Notes: generated from the sequence alone by a model not told the origin. A DNA stretch of 15,143 bases from Neocallimastix lanati (nom. inval.) (GCA_016946835.1 JACVTC010000617.1:1-15143), one strand, 5' to 3'. Shown: positions 1 through 8,300, numbered from the stretch's first letter. Made by a program: numbers and translations.

Positions 1-543
1 TTTTATATAATATAAATACTATTGTAAATTATGCACTAAACTAAATAAATTTTATAATTTAACTAAATATTATAACTAAAATTTAATTAAATAACTAACT
101 ATCAAAAAAACTATTTAAAACTAAACAAACTAATATTTTAAAACTAAACTATTTAAAACTAAAAATTTTTTTTTTTTTTTTTTTTTAATTGGTATAATAA
201 TTACAATATATAATATATTTATTACTAATTTATTCTAAAAAAAATTTTTTTTTTTTTTTTTTTTATATATATATATATTTAATAATCAACCAATATTTTT
301 ATTTTAATTATTTAGAATTTTCTAAAAATTTATAGAATTTATTTAAGGGATTCTTAATATAGAAATCTTTTAGAAACTTTTAGAAAAATAATAATATTTA
401 CTATCAATATTTTAGAATTTCCATGAAAGAAGAATATAGGAAAGTTTAATTTAATAAGAAATCAATAATAATTATAATTGGAATATTTGTAATATATTAT
501 GAAAATTATTACAATTTAATAATTATTGTTTTGTTCTTTTTCA
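1..543 (-). repeat. 3' LTR of element A, partial and with an internal deletion
   Basis: This repeats 6524-7486. It ends at 543 in TTTTTCA, which reads as a TG start on the coding strand, directly beside the purine tract. Compared with the 5' copy it lacks about 375 bp (6746-7120 of the other copy). The junction lies inside a single 21-base poly-T run at 166-186, whereas the other copy has two separate poly-T runs flanking the extra segment. The missing part holds the TATA box and the upstream TTGTAAAGCCT motif, so this copy carries no recognisable promoter. Short ACTAAACTATTTAAA-like units repeat between about 30 and 160, and a TA microsatellite lies near 265-280. Confidence 0.9.
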
Positions 544-558
544 AGATGCCCTCGCATA
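544..558 (-). other. Polypurine-tract-like plus-strand primer, element A
   Basis: Read on the minus strand this is GCGAGGGCATCT, immediately before the LTR start TGAAAAAG. Element B has GCGGGGGCATCT in the same position. Its place between the pol stop (567-569) and the 3' LTR, its G-rich content and its conservation in both elements fit the primer for second-strand DNA synthesis. It is short and not purely purine, so the exact primer boundaries are inferred. Confidence 0.7.
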
Positions 559-566
559 AATTCAGG

Positions 567-1046
567 CTAAATGGAGGCTGAATTATACTTTACTATATTC
601 TTCAAATGGACATTTCTATTTAATTGGATTCCGGTATTTGGATCAGCTAAAGTTAAGGTATTATATTGTTTCTTAATGACTTTTAAAGGACCTACGAAAT
701 ATGGTTCAAGCTTTGTGCGGTTAAAATTTCGAACTAGTACTAAATCGCCAACAGCTATTCTTTTTCCTTGATTTAGGCTATTCTTTTCTTCTCTCCTAGT
801 TGCCCAGTATTTACTTGCGTTTTTACTATTCTCGGCAGCTTCTAAAACCCATCTGTAATGTGAAACAAAATTTTTCTAGCAATACTTCATCCGAAGATTT
901 ATATATGTCTTTGTTGGTCTAGCAGCAATGTCGAATGGTTGCTGATCTTCTCTTACGTATACTAGTTCAAAGCTAGAGTGGTTGGTACTGAATTTTTAGT
1001 TGTTCTGAGGGCCCATAACGCAGAAGGTAATATCTCATCCCAGTCT
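567..1046 (-). pseudogene. pol: Integrase C-terminal part of pol, element A (frame-broken)
   Basis: The last stretch, from about 840 down to the TAG stop at 567-569, reads in one frame and matches the 91-residue C-terminal piece of element B. It includes SKYWATRREEK, then GDLVLVRNFNRTKLEPYF, VGPLKVIKKQ, and an end resembling NRNVHLKNIVKYNSAS. This is the integrase C-terminal module of Ty3/gypsy elements (GPY/F-like, here VGPL), thought to bind DNA and target integration. No chromodomain follows, because pol stops 24 bp before the LTR. Upstream, 870-1046 encodes the tail of the catalytic domain (a region resembling the LPSALWALRTT segment of B) but is broken by at least one indel. Confidence 0.85.
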
Positions 1047-1492
1047 TTATTCTTTTCCTCCTAGCAATCGAAGTAATTTACCTATCTCTTTATTCCTATT
1101 TTCGGTTAAACCGTTTGATTCCGGATGATAGGTAGAAACGAATTTTATGTAGACATCATATAAATCTAGAAAAACTTTAGTCATGTCAGAGGTAAATTGC
1201 ACCCCATTATCAGTAGTGATGATTTGCGGAACACCATGTCGGGCGAACACATTTATGAGAAATTTAATCACATCTTGGGAAGTAATAGTTCAGTAGCTTC
1301 CGCTTCAACCCACTTCGTAAAGTAGTCAACAACTACTAAGATATACTGTTTATTATTCTTAGTTTTCACAAGCGGACCTATAATGTCTAATCCTAAATGT
1401 ACAAAAGGTCCTTCTACTTTAGTTGGAGTATCTTCTGTAGGATCAGGGTAGGGTTTGCGGTCTATTGAGTTGGCATTTTTCACACTTACCAA
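1047..1492 (-). pseudogene. pol: Integrase catalytic core of pol, element A (two frames)
   Basis: Two overlapping pieces meet near 1270. The first (1268-1492) has the opening aspartate in HLGLDIIGPL, followed by VVVDYFTKWVEAEATE. The second (1047-1271) has the next aspartate in ITTDNGVQF and the glutamate in NGLTENRNKE. Counting between the last two gives 35 intervening residues, the D,D35E spacing of retroviral-type integrases, which join LTR ends to target DNA in the nucleus. All three catalytic residues are present, so the domain is broken only by frame changes. One lies near 1268-1290 and the other at the 3' side near 1050. Confidence 0.9.
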
Positions 1493-1800
1493 TTATTCTT
1501 TTGACATCGATTATCATATTGTTCCAGTAATAGCTTTTCTTTAGCCTTTGGTAAGTTTTGTAATAGCCTTCATGGACCAATGTCATGAGCTGCCAAGATC
1601 AGTTTAACTTTTTCGGCTGTATCAGTGACCAATTTCCTATAATTATTTCCATCTACAAAATAGTCTTCACCGTCAATAGTGGTAAATTTTTCCGATATAA
1701 AGTCTTTAATTACTTTAGATAATAATGTTTCATCTTTTTCTTGTGTAACTTTCATGGCTAGCAATTTCTTATCCTTTTCACTCCTTCATTCGAAGACAAT
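1493..1800 (-). pseudogene. pol: Integrase N-terminal zinc domain of pol, element A (frame-broken)
   Basis: The piece at 1570-1764 contains DYFVDGNNYRKLVTDT and ends in AHDIG. In the shifted frame the second histidine follows, then YYKTYQRLKKSYYWNN, and a C-x2-C pair in GKCEKCQLN about 30 residues on. HX3H plus CX2C is the H2C2 zinc-binding fold at the start of retroviral-type integrases. A one-base shift separates the two histidines near 1572. The equivalent segment of element B reads through without that break. Confidence 0.85.
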
Positions 1801-2474
1801 GCGTCGGCTAAGGACATTCTTTTTTTCCAGGTTTCGTAACGAATATCAACACCTAAGGAACTTGCTGTTAAACACCATCTCGTTTGTCGAGCATTTTTCG
1901 GTTCCTTGTTCTTAAAAGTCCAAGTAAAGGTCTATGATCAGTATAATTATGGTAGTGTGCGGAATTTCCCATAATGTATGATTTTAACTTTTCTAAAGCG
2001 AGTATAAAGCTAAACCTTCCAAGTCTGTTATTCCATAATTTTTTCTCTGACTTCGATAAGGTACGACTTATATAATGAGCGGGATGTTCTTTACCAGTGA
2101 TTTCATCCTTTTGAAGTAATACTCCCTCCGAGTCCATCATAGGAGGCATCTGTTCTGATAATAAAGGGTTTACTAAAATCGGGAAATTTAAGGATAGGTG
2201 CATTTATTAAACATTCTTTCAGCTTTTCAAAACATATTTGTTGTTCGTCATTCCAGACATACTTTGTGTTCTTACGTAAAAGTTTACATAAGGGAGCCGT
2301 TATTTTAGAATAATTAAAATGAATTTTTGGTAGTAACCGACTGTCCCTAAGAATGACCTTAGTTCGTGAATATTAGTGGGAGGATTCCACTTTTTAATAG
2401 CTTCTATTTTACTTTCCATTGGACTTAATCCTTTTGTTAGATAGTTTATGACCAAGTACTTCTACTTCCTGTCC
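1801..2474 (-). pseudogene. pol: RNase H and RT connection of pol, element A (frame-broken)
   Basis: The clearest piece (1868-2203) contains GVLLQKDEITGKEHPAHYIS, SKSEKK, KLKSYIMGN and YTDHRPLLGLL. These are the core of a Ty3/gypsy RNase H, which degrades the RNA strand during reverse transcription. The segment between SKSEKK and KLKSY is out of frame with the version in B (there YGITDLEG), consistent with one extra A in a run near 2040. The end of the domain, with the ADALS segment, falls in another frame near 1800. Upstream, 2204-2474 corresponds to the RT thumb/connection but has several breaks. It keeps the catalytic aspartate of the TDH segment, but I could not follow every break. Confidence 0.85.
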
Positions 2475-2931
2475 CTAAAGAATTGGCATTTTTCTATATT
2501 GATTTTTCAATTTGTGTTTACGAAAGATTTCAAGGACTTGTTGGATATGGATAAGATGTTCTTCAACAATTTTAGAATATATCAGTATGTCATCAATAAA
2601 ATTGTATACACATACACCTATTAAAGGAAAAAGAATTTGATTCATCTCACGTTGAAAGGTAGCTGGAGCGTTCGTGAGACCAAAAGGCATGACTTTTGAA
2701 TTGATAATTTCCGAATTTAGTAGTAAAGGTAGTAATCTCTACACTTTCATCATTCATTAATATCTGATGGTAACCAGAGTAAAGATCCATGGTAGTAAAA
2801 ATTTTTGCGCCTTGTAGACTATCAAATATTTCATCGATATAAGGTAATGCATAAGAGTCTTTTTCAGTGGCTTCGTTAACTTTTCTGTAATCTACGCATA
2901 ATCTCCATTTTCCATTTGGTTTTGGAACCAA
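2475..2931 (-). pseudogene. pol: Reverse transcriptase core of pol, element A (two frames)
   Basis: The first piece (2647-2931) reads VPKPNGKWRLCVDYRKVN, DSYALPYIDEIFDSL, and TTMDLYSGYHQI, which carries the first catalytic aspartate. The second piece (2475-2690) reads MPFGLTNAPATFQREMN and YNFIDDILIYS, which carries the catalytic aspartate pair. These are the palm and finger motifs of Ty3/gypsy reverse transcriptases. The two pieces join at GNYQFK / MPFGLT with one extra A in a run near 2694. The active-site box is F-I-D-D rather than the more usual Y-x-D-D, and element B shares this. All catalytic residues are present. Confidence 0.92.
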
Positions 2932-3451
2932 TACTACTGGAGAACTCCAAGTTGAATGAGAGGGTTCAATTAATCTCCTCTCAATTAGGTCAATCAGTAA
3001 TTCTTTCAGAATATCAGATTTAAATTTTGTTAGCTTATAACTCTTCTGCTTAACCGGTTTAGTTCCTTCTTTTAATTCAATTTTATGGGGAGGTCAAATC
3101 TGATGGTGTTAATTCTTCTGAGGAAGTCGCAACAATTTCTATGTTATCCTCCAATAATTTAAGAATTTTGTCTTGAAAGTCTTTATTCAGAGTATTTTTT
3201 AAAAATATCATTATGTATATAATCTAAGGGAGGTAATCCTTCAATGGTTTTTAACTTTGCTTTAATATTGACTTCTTCTTTATCGTCAATTTTTGTTACT
3301 GAACACAAAAGTTTTGGTTCGTCTTCAAAATCATTATTTAACTGTGCAAATCTTTTCAATGAATCCTTCAGTTGAGAATCTACAAAGACTGTTTAATACA
3401 GGATGTATGAATAATCTATGAACAGCTTGTGTTTTAAGATTTATTAAAACA
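2932..3451 (-). pseudogene. pol: Protease-to-RT spacer of pol, element A (frame-broken)
   Basis: No long open frame exists here, but short stretches match the equivalent part of element B: an IEGLPPxxxYI-like segment around 3220-3250, an ATSSEELTPSD-like segment around 3090-3130, and a KPVKQKSYKL-like segment near 3030-3060. In Ty3/gypsy elements this region links protease to the RT fingers and ends in the segment before VPKPNGKW. At least two indels are needed to keep it in frame. It is a decayed or mis-sequenced part of pol and not intergenic DNA. Confidence 0.7.
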
Positions 3452-3787
3452 TCATAGAATGGATCTTCTTTTTTCTACAATTCGACAATTTACAGTCATA
3501 GTAAAATTGTTAATTCGAATAGGTACTCTAATTATGACACTCTCTGAGTACTCATCATTGTTAGTAGCAAGACGGATGCGACCACAGCTTATACCAATTG
3601 GTTCAAAGTTTCTTGGAATTTTGTCTAAATATTTTCGAGTTATTATATTTAGATTACTACAAGAGTCGATTAAAAGTTTACCTTTAATGCCTTCAACTGT
3701 GCAGTCAACCATGGCAATATCATCCTCTTGGATTTCCTTTCTATTACTTTTGTAAGAGTGGTCTACGTTATTGACCATGACTGTCAT
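3452..3787 (-). pseudogene. pol: Aspartic protease domain of pol, element A
   Basis: The 111-residue piece contains EDDIAMVDCTVEGIKGKLLI and then DSCSNLNIIT, the position of the retropepsin active-site aspartate. FEPIGISCGRIRLATNN and RVPIRINNFTM follow. The layout (strand, D-S-x-S, about 40 residues, second sheet) fits a retropepsin-like protease that would cut the Gag-Pol polyprotein. The usual D-S/T-G is D-S-C here, and B has exactly the same change. The frame ends at an extra A in a run near 3465; the next frame continues with a FYDVLINLK-like segment. Confidence 0.82.
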
Positions 3788-4623
3788 AGCAGTAATATTT
3801 TCTACTGCTCCCGCTATTTTATCTTTCTTAACTAACTTTAACCCCTGAGAAACTTGAGATCTAATTTGGGGTGAAGAATTTATTAATTGTCCGATGTGAT
3901 GTTACATCTTATATTATTTAAATCTTTTAAGACATCATATTCTTCTTGATCCTCTAACATTTGAATTTTCCGTTTAACTTTATGGGTGGAGATTTTCTTT
4001 TCCGTATTTCCTTCTTCCATTAACTTTTCAATTGTTTCTATTTCTTTGAGGTTTTCTAAGTCCTCTAGGTCGTCACCTATATTTATTATTGGGGTTGTTT
4101 CTTCTTTATTTGTAGATTTTGCATTAGATTTGATTTTTGGTTCAATGCTTATACTTCCTCTCTCTTTATCACGAGCTTCTTTAGCCTTAGCCTTTTCTTT
4201 ATTATTTCTTGGTTGGGCTATAAAGGAAGTATGTAGTTGCTTTTCAGCTGGCTTTGGGGGATTTATTTCCAATTCTCTTTCTCTCTTCTTCCGAAGTGTG
4301 GGGGTTGCTATTGGTCTAGGATTATTTTTCAAGCTTTTGTATTCACGATTTTCATAGTTTTCTATAGTATCATCTACTTTTTCTATTTTCTTTTTGCAGC
4401 CGCCACAGTAAAATTGGTTGCATTTAGATTTTCTTCCTCATCTGGGTCATGATTTATTTCATAAAGACTATTAATATTACAACTTCTATTATTGTTTTCT
4501 GAGTTCGTTTCTTCCTCACTACCAATTTTATTTACTGTCAGAACATCTGGGAAGGAAATCTCTTTATTAGGGTGAAATTGAATTGAAGCTAATTTTTTTG
4601 TTCCGGGAGTGCTTCTACTCCCG
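3788..4623 (-). pseudogene. pol: N-terminal linker of pol, element A (frame-broken)
   Basis: Just after the frameshift site the -1 frame reads SRSTPGTKKLAS and continues to a TAG at 4383-4385. A second frame (3883-4332) reads LKNNPRPIATPTLRKK, KQLHTSFIAQPR, a lysine/glutamate-rich segment, then EYDVLKDLN and CNIT. Element B has the same blocks in the same order (STPIVKKIAS, DDPKPIVTPGLRKQ, TQLHPSIMAQPR, YDVIKDLN, CNIT), so the whole stretch is coding. It is strongly charged and probably disordered. An IRSQVSQGLKL-like segment follows before the protease. Its role is unknown to me. Breaks lie near 4383-4390 and 3883. Confidence 0.75.
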
Positions 4624-4637
4624 ACTATTGATTTAAA
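4585..4637 (-). promoter_or_regulatory. Gag-pol -1 ribosomal frameshift signal, element A (slippery site and pseudoknot)
   Basis: On the minus strand TTTAAAT (4631-4637) lies in the gag frame as T-TTA-AAT, the X-XXY-YYZ pattern. The gag stop TAG is at 4625-4627. After a 7-nt spacer comes stem 1, CGGGAG (4618-4623) with CTCCCG (4604-4609). The 8-nt loop contains GAAGC (4611-4615), which pairs with GCTTC (4585-4589) as stem 2. Loop 1 is 2 nt, loop 2 is 1 nt and loop 3 is 14 nt with seven consecutive A. Pol continues in the -1 frame (SRSTP). The geometry is that of known frameshift-stimulating H-type pseudoknots. Activity is inferred. Confidence 0.82.
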
Positions 4638-5540
4638 GGCATATTGTGGTTTTGATTGAAGTACTTTCTTTTGTTTTCTTGAATAATGGACTGAAGTTTA
4701 GGACAATGATTACTGTAATGACCTTTTTCTTCACAATAGAAACAAGTTTTAATAGTTAAATGTTTCATTTTACTAGTAAGATCTTCCCTTTCAACATCTA
4801 CATTAGTTCTCTTTAGTTCTTCGGACTCTAATTTCTTATTATAAGGTTATAGAGGGAGAATTTCGTTTGAAGGTATTATTACTATTATAATTGTTTCGAT
4901 GGTAATTCTCTTGATTTGTAAGTCGGGTTTGGTTAATCATTAATCTATCTACCTTTTCAGCGGCTTCATAAGCTTGTTTTAAAGAAATATCATCTTGTAA
5001 GGAGACTCTTTTCCATGCCTCTTCATTGTTTCTTAAAGAATCCACGTAATCTAGAACACTTACTTGCTTCTTATGCTTCTTGTCTAGTTTCAAGTATAAA
5101 GATCTAAAGCGTGTGTTAAAATCTTTCACTTTTTCATTACGTTTTATTCTTAGGGAACGTATTTCTCTTACTAATAAATTCTGATCTTCCTTAATGCCAT
5201 AAAACGTCTCTAATGCATCAATAATCTCTGAGAATGTAGGATAAGAAGTATCATTTTCGTCGTTACTTTCATTGTCACTTTCATCATTATCTTCATCTTC
5301 ATCATCACTATCATAGTTATCCAAATTATTCTTCAATTCTTGAATTACCTTCCTCGGTTCACCCGTAGATGTTAAAACGCATGCAATAAATATTTTCTTT
5401 GGATTAGTAACTTCTTCAAGCTCAATCCATAATTGTATTTCTGAGGCCCAAGTCTTAATATCTAAGTTATCCTTGGTTAATTTTTCAATATCTTTGAGTT
5501 CCTTTTTCAAAGATTTGAAATCTATTTCCTGGTTAGTCAT
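4625..5540 (-). pseudogene. gag: Gag of element A (one frame break)
   Basis: Start chosen at the ATG at 5538-5540 (MTNQEIDF), which aligns with the start of the intact gag of B; an ATG 12 codons upstream is in frame but has no counterpart. The capsid-like part contains LKKELKDIEKLTKDNLDI, an acidic run of about 30 residues (rich in D, E, S, N), then FYGIKEDQNLL, KRNEKVKDFNTRFRSLYLKL and AAEKVDRLM. This frame stops at 4839. A +1 change near 4840-4850 leads into the zinc knuckle CFYCEEKGHYSNHC (CX2CX4HX4C) and on to TAG at 4625-4627. The product would form the virus-like particle and bind RNA. The break is probably a single indel. Confidence 0.88.
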
Positions 5541-5798
5541 CTTTGATAATAAAAAATGTATTAATAAATATTCCAACTTAATAAAAAAAAATTTTCTTTT
5601 TCTTTATATAGAGTAATTATTATTGATTTTATAATATAATATAAATTAATTTTTAGACTCAAAAATCCTTTTTGACAGTCTATTCCTCCTATAGTAGACT
5701 CGAAATTCTTTCGACAGTCTATAATTAAAATTAAGAAATATAAAATATATATAATCCAGTTATTCCCAACTGCTAATTATATATCTAAGAATCAAAAA

Positions 5799-5834
<36 letters not shown>

Positions 5835-6318
5835 TATTATTATTATTTCATTTGCATATATTATAATTAAATAAAATATTCGAAACCCGCAGGTCGTCTC
5901 TCTACGATTTTCAACCTCGATCTTAGAACCGTCAATTATAAATAAAGTTTTCTATTGTGCCTACCAATTGAAACATGGAATTTACGGCTTTTTCAATATC
6001 CAACTTACTGTTAATTTATAATCTATTCTAAAACCCTTTACTCTCTCGCTTCTACAAGAGACTTCCCTATTCTACTCTCTTTTATTTAATTATTTTTATA
6101 TTTTTACACAACCTCTACTCAGTATACCGTTGTGAAAATACTATATGCAAATATATAGTAATTATAAGAATTTTATATTTTATATATCACAATTAATAAA
6201 CTAAAAATTTTAATATTTTTTTTTATAGTTATAATTAACAAAAAAAATTTTTCTTTTTTTTCTTTTTTTTTTTTTTCTTTTTATAATATTATATCTTTCC
6301 TTACTTTTATTTCTTATA
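5541..6318 (-). other. Untranslated leader between primer binding site and gag, element A
   Basis: This stretch of about 780 bp has no convincing reading frame. It holds twin hairpins at 5655-5720, a third inverted repeat CAGTT (5757-5761) / AACTG (5768-5772), poly-T runs at 5804-5832 and around 6252-6280, and a part relatively richer in G and C at 5881-6075. In LTR retroelements the leader is where packaging and dimerisation signals sit. That role here is inference from position. Confidence 0.6.
5655..5720. repeat. Two tandem bulged hairpins in the leader of element A
   Basis: Copy 1 (5655-5681) pairs AGACT with AGTCT and C-AAAAA with TTTTT-G around a 3-base loop. Copy 2 (5696-5720) pairs AGACT with AGTCT and CGAAA with TTTCG, also with a 3-base loop. 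Both have the same unpaired dinucleotide AC (+ strand) on one side between the two helices. Copies differ at paired positions in ways that keep pairing. They are separated by 14 bases. Confidence 0.7.
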
Positions 6319-6336
6319 TCCCCGATATCTCCACCA
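6319..6336 (-). other. tRNA primer binding site, element A
   Basis: The + strand reads TCCCCGATATCTCCACCA, the look of a tRNA 3' end: T-arm bases, a 7-nt acceptor strand TATCTCC, discriminator A, then CCA. On the coding strand this is an 18-nt site starting TGG, the usual length, 7 nt inside the 5' LTR. The same 18 nt occur in element B. The primer tRNA should begin GGAGATA. I cannot assign its amino acid from memory. Confidence 0.85.
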
Positions 6337-6343
6337 TTTCTAA

Positions 6344-6698
6344 TGTTCGGTTATATAAGAAATAAAAGGATTACAATAAATACACTTTATTTTGATAATT
6401 TTTTTTTTTTTTTTTTTTTTTTATGTTTATTTGTTTATGTGTTTATTTGTTTATATTTTTTTTTTTAACTAATAAGAAAATTAATTATTACAATTATTTA
6501 TTAAACAATATAATTTTTTTTTATTTTATATAACTAAATAAAACTATTTATTAAATTATGCACTAAACTAAATAAATTACTTAATAATATTAACTAAACT
6601 ATTATAACTAAAAATTTAATTAAATAACTAACTATCAAAACTAAACTATTTAAAACTAAACAAACTAAACTATTTTAAAACTAAACTATTTAAAACTA

Positions 6699-6749
<51 letters not shown>

Positions 6750-7084
6750 CTAAACTATTTAAAACTAACTAAAAATATTCTTATTATTAATTTTATTTTT
6801 ATTATTTTAATTTTGTTATTAATCTTATTATAATCTAAGGAAAGATTCTGCTTTTTTTTTTTTGAGTAGACATAGGTCTATTTATACTTTTTCAATTTTA
6901 TTTTTTAATTGTAAAGCCTCAATAAAAAAAGAGTTTGAATTAAAATTAGGATTTTTGAAATTGATTTTAATAATTATTCAATATATTTTATATTTATTAA
7001 GAGTATAATTGAATAAATATGACAAAATCTTTTCGAAAACGTTAGAAAGTCATTACTAATAATTTTAAATTTTATTAGTAAAAA

Positions 7085-7124
<40 letters not shown>

Positions 7125-7486
7125 GGTTATAATAATTACAATATATAATATTTTTATTACTAATTTATTCTAAAAAAAAAATTTTTTTTTTTTTTTTTTT
7201 TTATATATATATATATATATATTAATAATCAACCAATATTTTTATTTTAATTATTTAGAATTTTCTAAAAATTTATAGAATTTATTTAAGGGATTCTTAA
7301 TATAGAAATCTTTTAGAAACTTTTAGAAAAATAATAATATTTACTATCAATATTTTAGAATTTCCATGAAAGAAGAATATAGGAAAGTTTAATTTAATAA
7401 GAAATCAATAATAATTATAATTGGAATATTTGTAATATATTATGAAAATTATTACAATTTAATAATTATTATTTTGTTCTTTTTCA
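6344..7486 (-). repeat. 5' LTR of element A, full length
   Basis: It runs from TGTTCGG (6344) to TTTTTCA (7486), giving TG...CA ends on the coding strand, about 1143 bp. The 7486 end is fixed by comparison with 543 (with one base of ambiguity, since both copies are followed by A). The 6344 end is inferred from the terminal dinucleotide and closeness to the primer binding site, because the other copy is cut by the window. It contains GTTTATTT repeats (6424-6458), ACTAAACTATTTAAA-like units (about 6560-6702), poly-T runs of 43 (6703-6745) and 32 (7089-7120), a TA microsatellite near 7202-7222, and the promoter module at 6879-6919. Confidence 0.88.
6879..6919 (-). promoter_or_regulatory. Predicted LTR promoter of element A (TATA box and upstream motif)
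   Basis: On the coding strand AGGCTTTACAA (6909-6919) is followed after 22 nt by TATAAATA (6879-6886). The TATA box is about 600 nt into the LTR, so U3 would be about 600 nt and transcription would start some 25-30 nt further on. Element B has the same two motifs at nearly the same spacing and depth in an otherwise unlike LTR. Confidence 0.65.
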
Positions 7487-7490
7487 ACAT
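7487..7490. repeat. ACAT target-site copy between elements A and B
   Basis: ACAT lies directly between the end of the 5' LTR of A (7486) and the start of the 3' LTR of B (7491). The same ACAT follows the 5' LTR of B at 14502-14505, so it is the 4-bp target duplication of B. It is also the sequence directly flanking A on this side. Confidence 0.75.
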
Positions 7491-8276
7491 TGGTATGGTT
7501 CATATAATTTTAGGAATATAATAATAATTAACACAAATAATAAAATTACAATAAAAAAAAAATAATTTGTTTTAAAATCAATATTTATTTATTTAAATTT
7601 ATAAAAGAAAAATAATAATATAATTATTTATTTAATAAAAATGAAAGTTATTGATTATATTTTATTTCACTAAAATTACATGTATTTATATTTTTTTATC
7701 AAATTAAAATTTGTAAAGCCTAACTATTTTTTTAATAAACTAATTACTAATTATTTTTATAAATAAAACATTTAAATTGAAATTGAATTATTATTTTAGT
7801 TAATAATATTATTGTTATAAATAGTAGTTATATATTATTGAATTATTAATTATTTAATAATAGTTTAATACTAATATATATAAAATAAAAATAAAGAGAT
7901 TATACAGAATATTTATTGTGGTTTAGTTAAATTTAGTAATTAAAAATAAATTTATATTGATAACGAAAATTTTAATAACTAATTAAATAGATTTGATTAT
8001 TTTCAATATAACATAATACAAAAGAATACAATATTAATATATTAAGTGGGCAAGGACAATATTCTTGGCTAAAGATTTTTAATACATTATAATGGAATCG
8101 GATCGATAATTCAAAAGGAATTATAAGTTAATTAGTGATTTATTAACTTAAGATTTCTATTTAGTAATATTTGAAGAATATTGGAAAGTTCCAATTATAT
8201 AGAATAGAATAATCTATAAGGTTAGAATAATTTAAATTATTCCAGCACAATTAGTATTATTTGTTCATTCTGTATT
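7491..8276 (-). repeat. 3' LTR of element B
   Basis: It begins TGGTATGG and ends TCTGTATT(A), matching 13718-14501 over its whole length. The A after TGTATT is shared by both copies, so the boundary is uncertain by one base; the 4-bp ACAT duplication favours 8276. On the coding strand the LTR starts AATACAG or TAATACAG and ends ACCA, so it lacks a clean TG at one end. The promoter motifs TATTTATA (7683-7690) and TTGTAAAGCCT (7711-7721) are present. Confidence 0.92.
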
Positions 8277-8277
8277 A

Positions 8278-8291
8278 AGATGCCCCCGCTA
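8278..8291 (-). other. Polypurine-tract-like plus-strand primer, element B
   Basis: The coding strand reads GCGGGGGCATCT next to the 3' LTR and just after the pol stop at 8301-8303. Element A has the same sequence apart from one base. Position and conservation support a role in priming the second DNA strand. Confidence 0.7.
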
Positions 8292-8300
8292 AGACTCAAG

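Larger units (their letters stand above)
1..7486 (-). mobile_element. Element A: Ty3/gypsy-type LTR retrotransposon, left end outside the window
   Basis: In transcription order (right to left) it has a 5' LTR at 6344-7486, a primer binding site at 6319-6336, a leader, gag, and pol with protease, reverse transcriptase, RNase H and integrase. It ends with a purine-rich tract at 544-558 and a partial 3' LTR at 1-543. The order RT - RNase H - integrase puts it in Ty3/gypsy rather than Ty1/copia. The internal region is about 5.8 kb. About 180 bp of the 3' LTR lies beyond the window, because base 1 aligns near 6524 of the other LTR. The distal 260 bp of the two LTRs (280-543 against 7222-7486) show one substitution, so insertion was recent, although pol contains many frame breaks. 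Confidence 0.93.

Noticed and set aside
571-771. Small open frame on the + strand
   Set aside because: Antisense to the integrase C-terminal region of element A, which is clearly the coding strand.
3459-4357. Open frames on the + strand with hydrophobic, membrane-like stretches
   Set aside because: Antisense to pol linker and protease, whose motifs are conserved with B. Hydrophobic look comes from reading A-rich lysine/glutamate codons backwards.
4839-4860. Frame change in gag of A as a second programmed frameshift
   Set aside because: Gag of B is continuous here, no slippery heptamer or structure is present, and the zinc knuckle belongs to Gag; a simple indel explains it.
6424-6458. GTTTATTT short tandem units as a possible CRISPR-like or telomere-like array
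   Set aside because: Units are 4-8 bases with no spacers, inside an LTR of a eukaryotic retroelement.
7202-7222. TA microsatellite and poly-T runs as transcription terminators or origins
   Set aside because: Simple repeats are everywhere in this DNA; no associated structure or conserved site supports a function.
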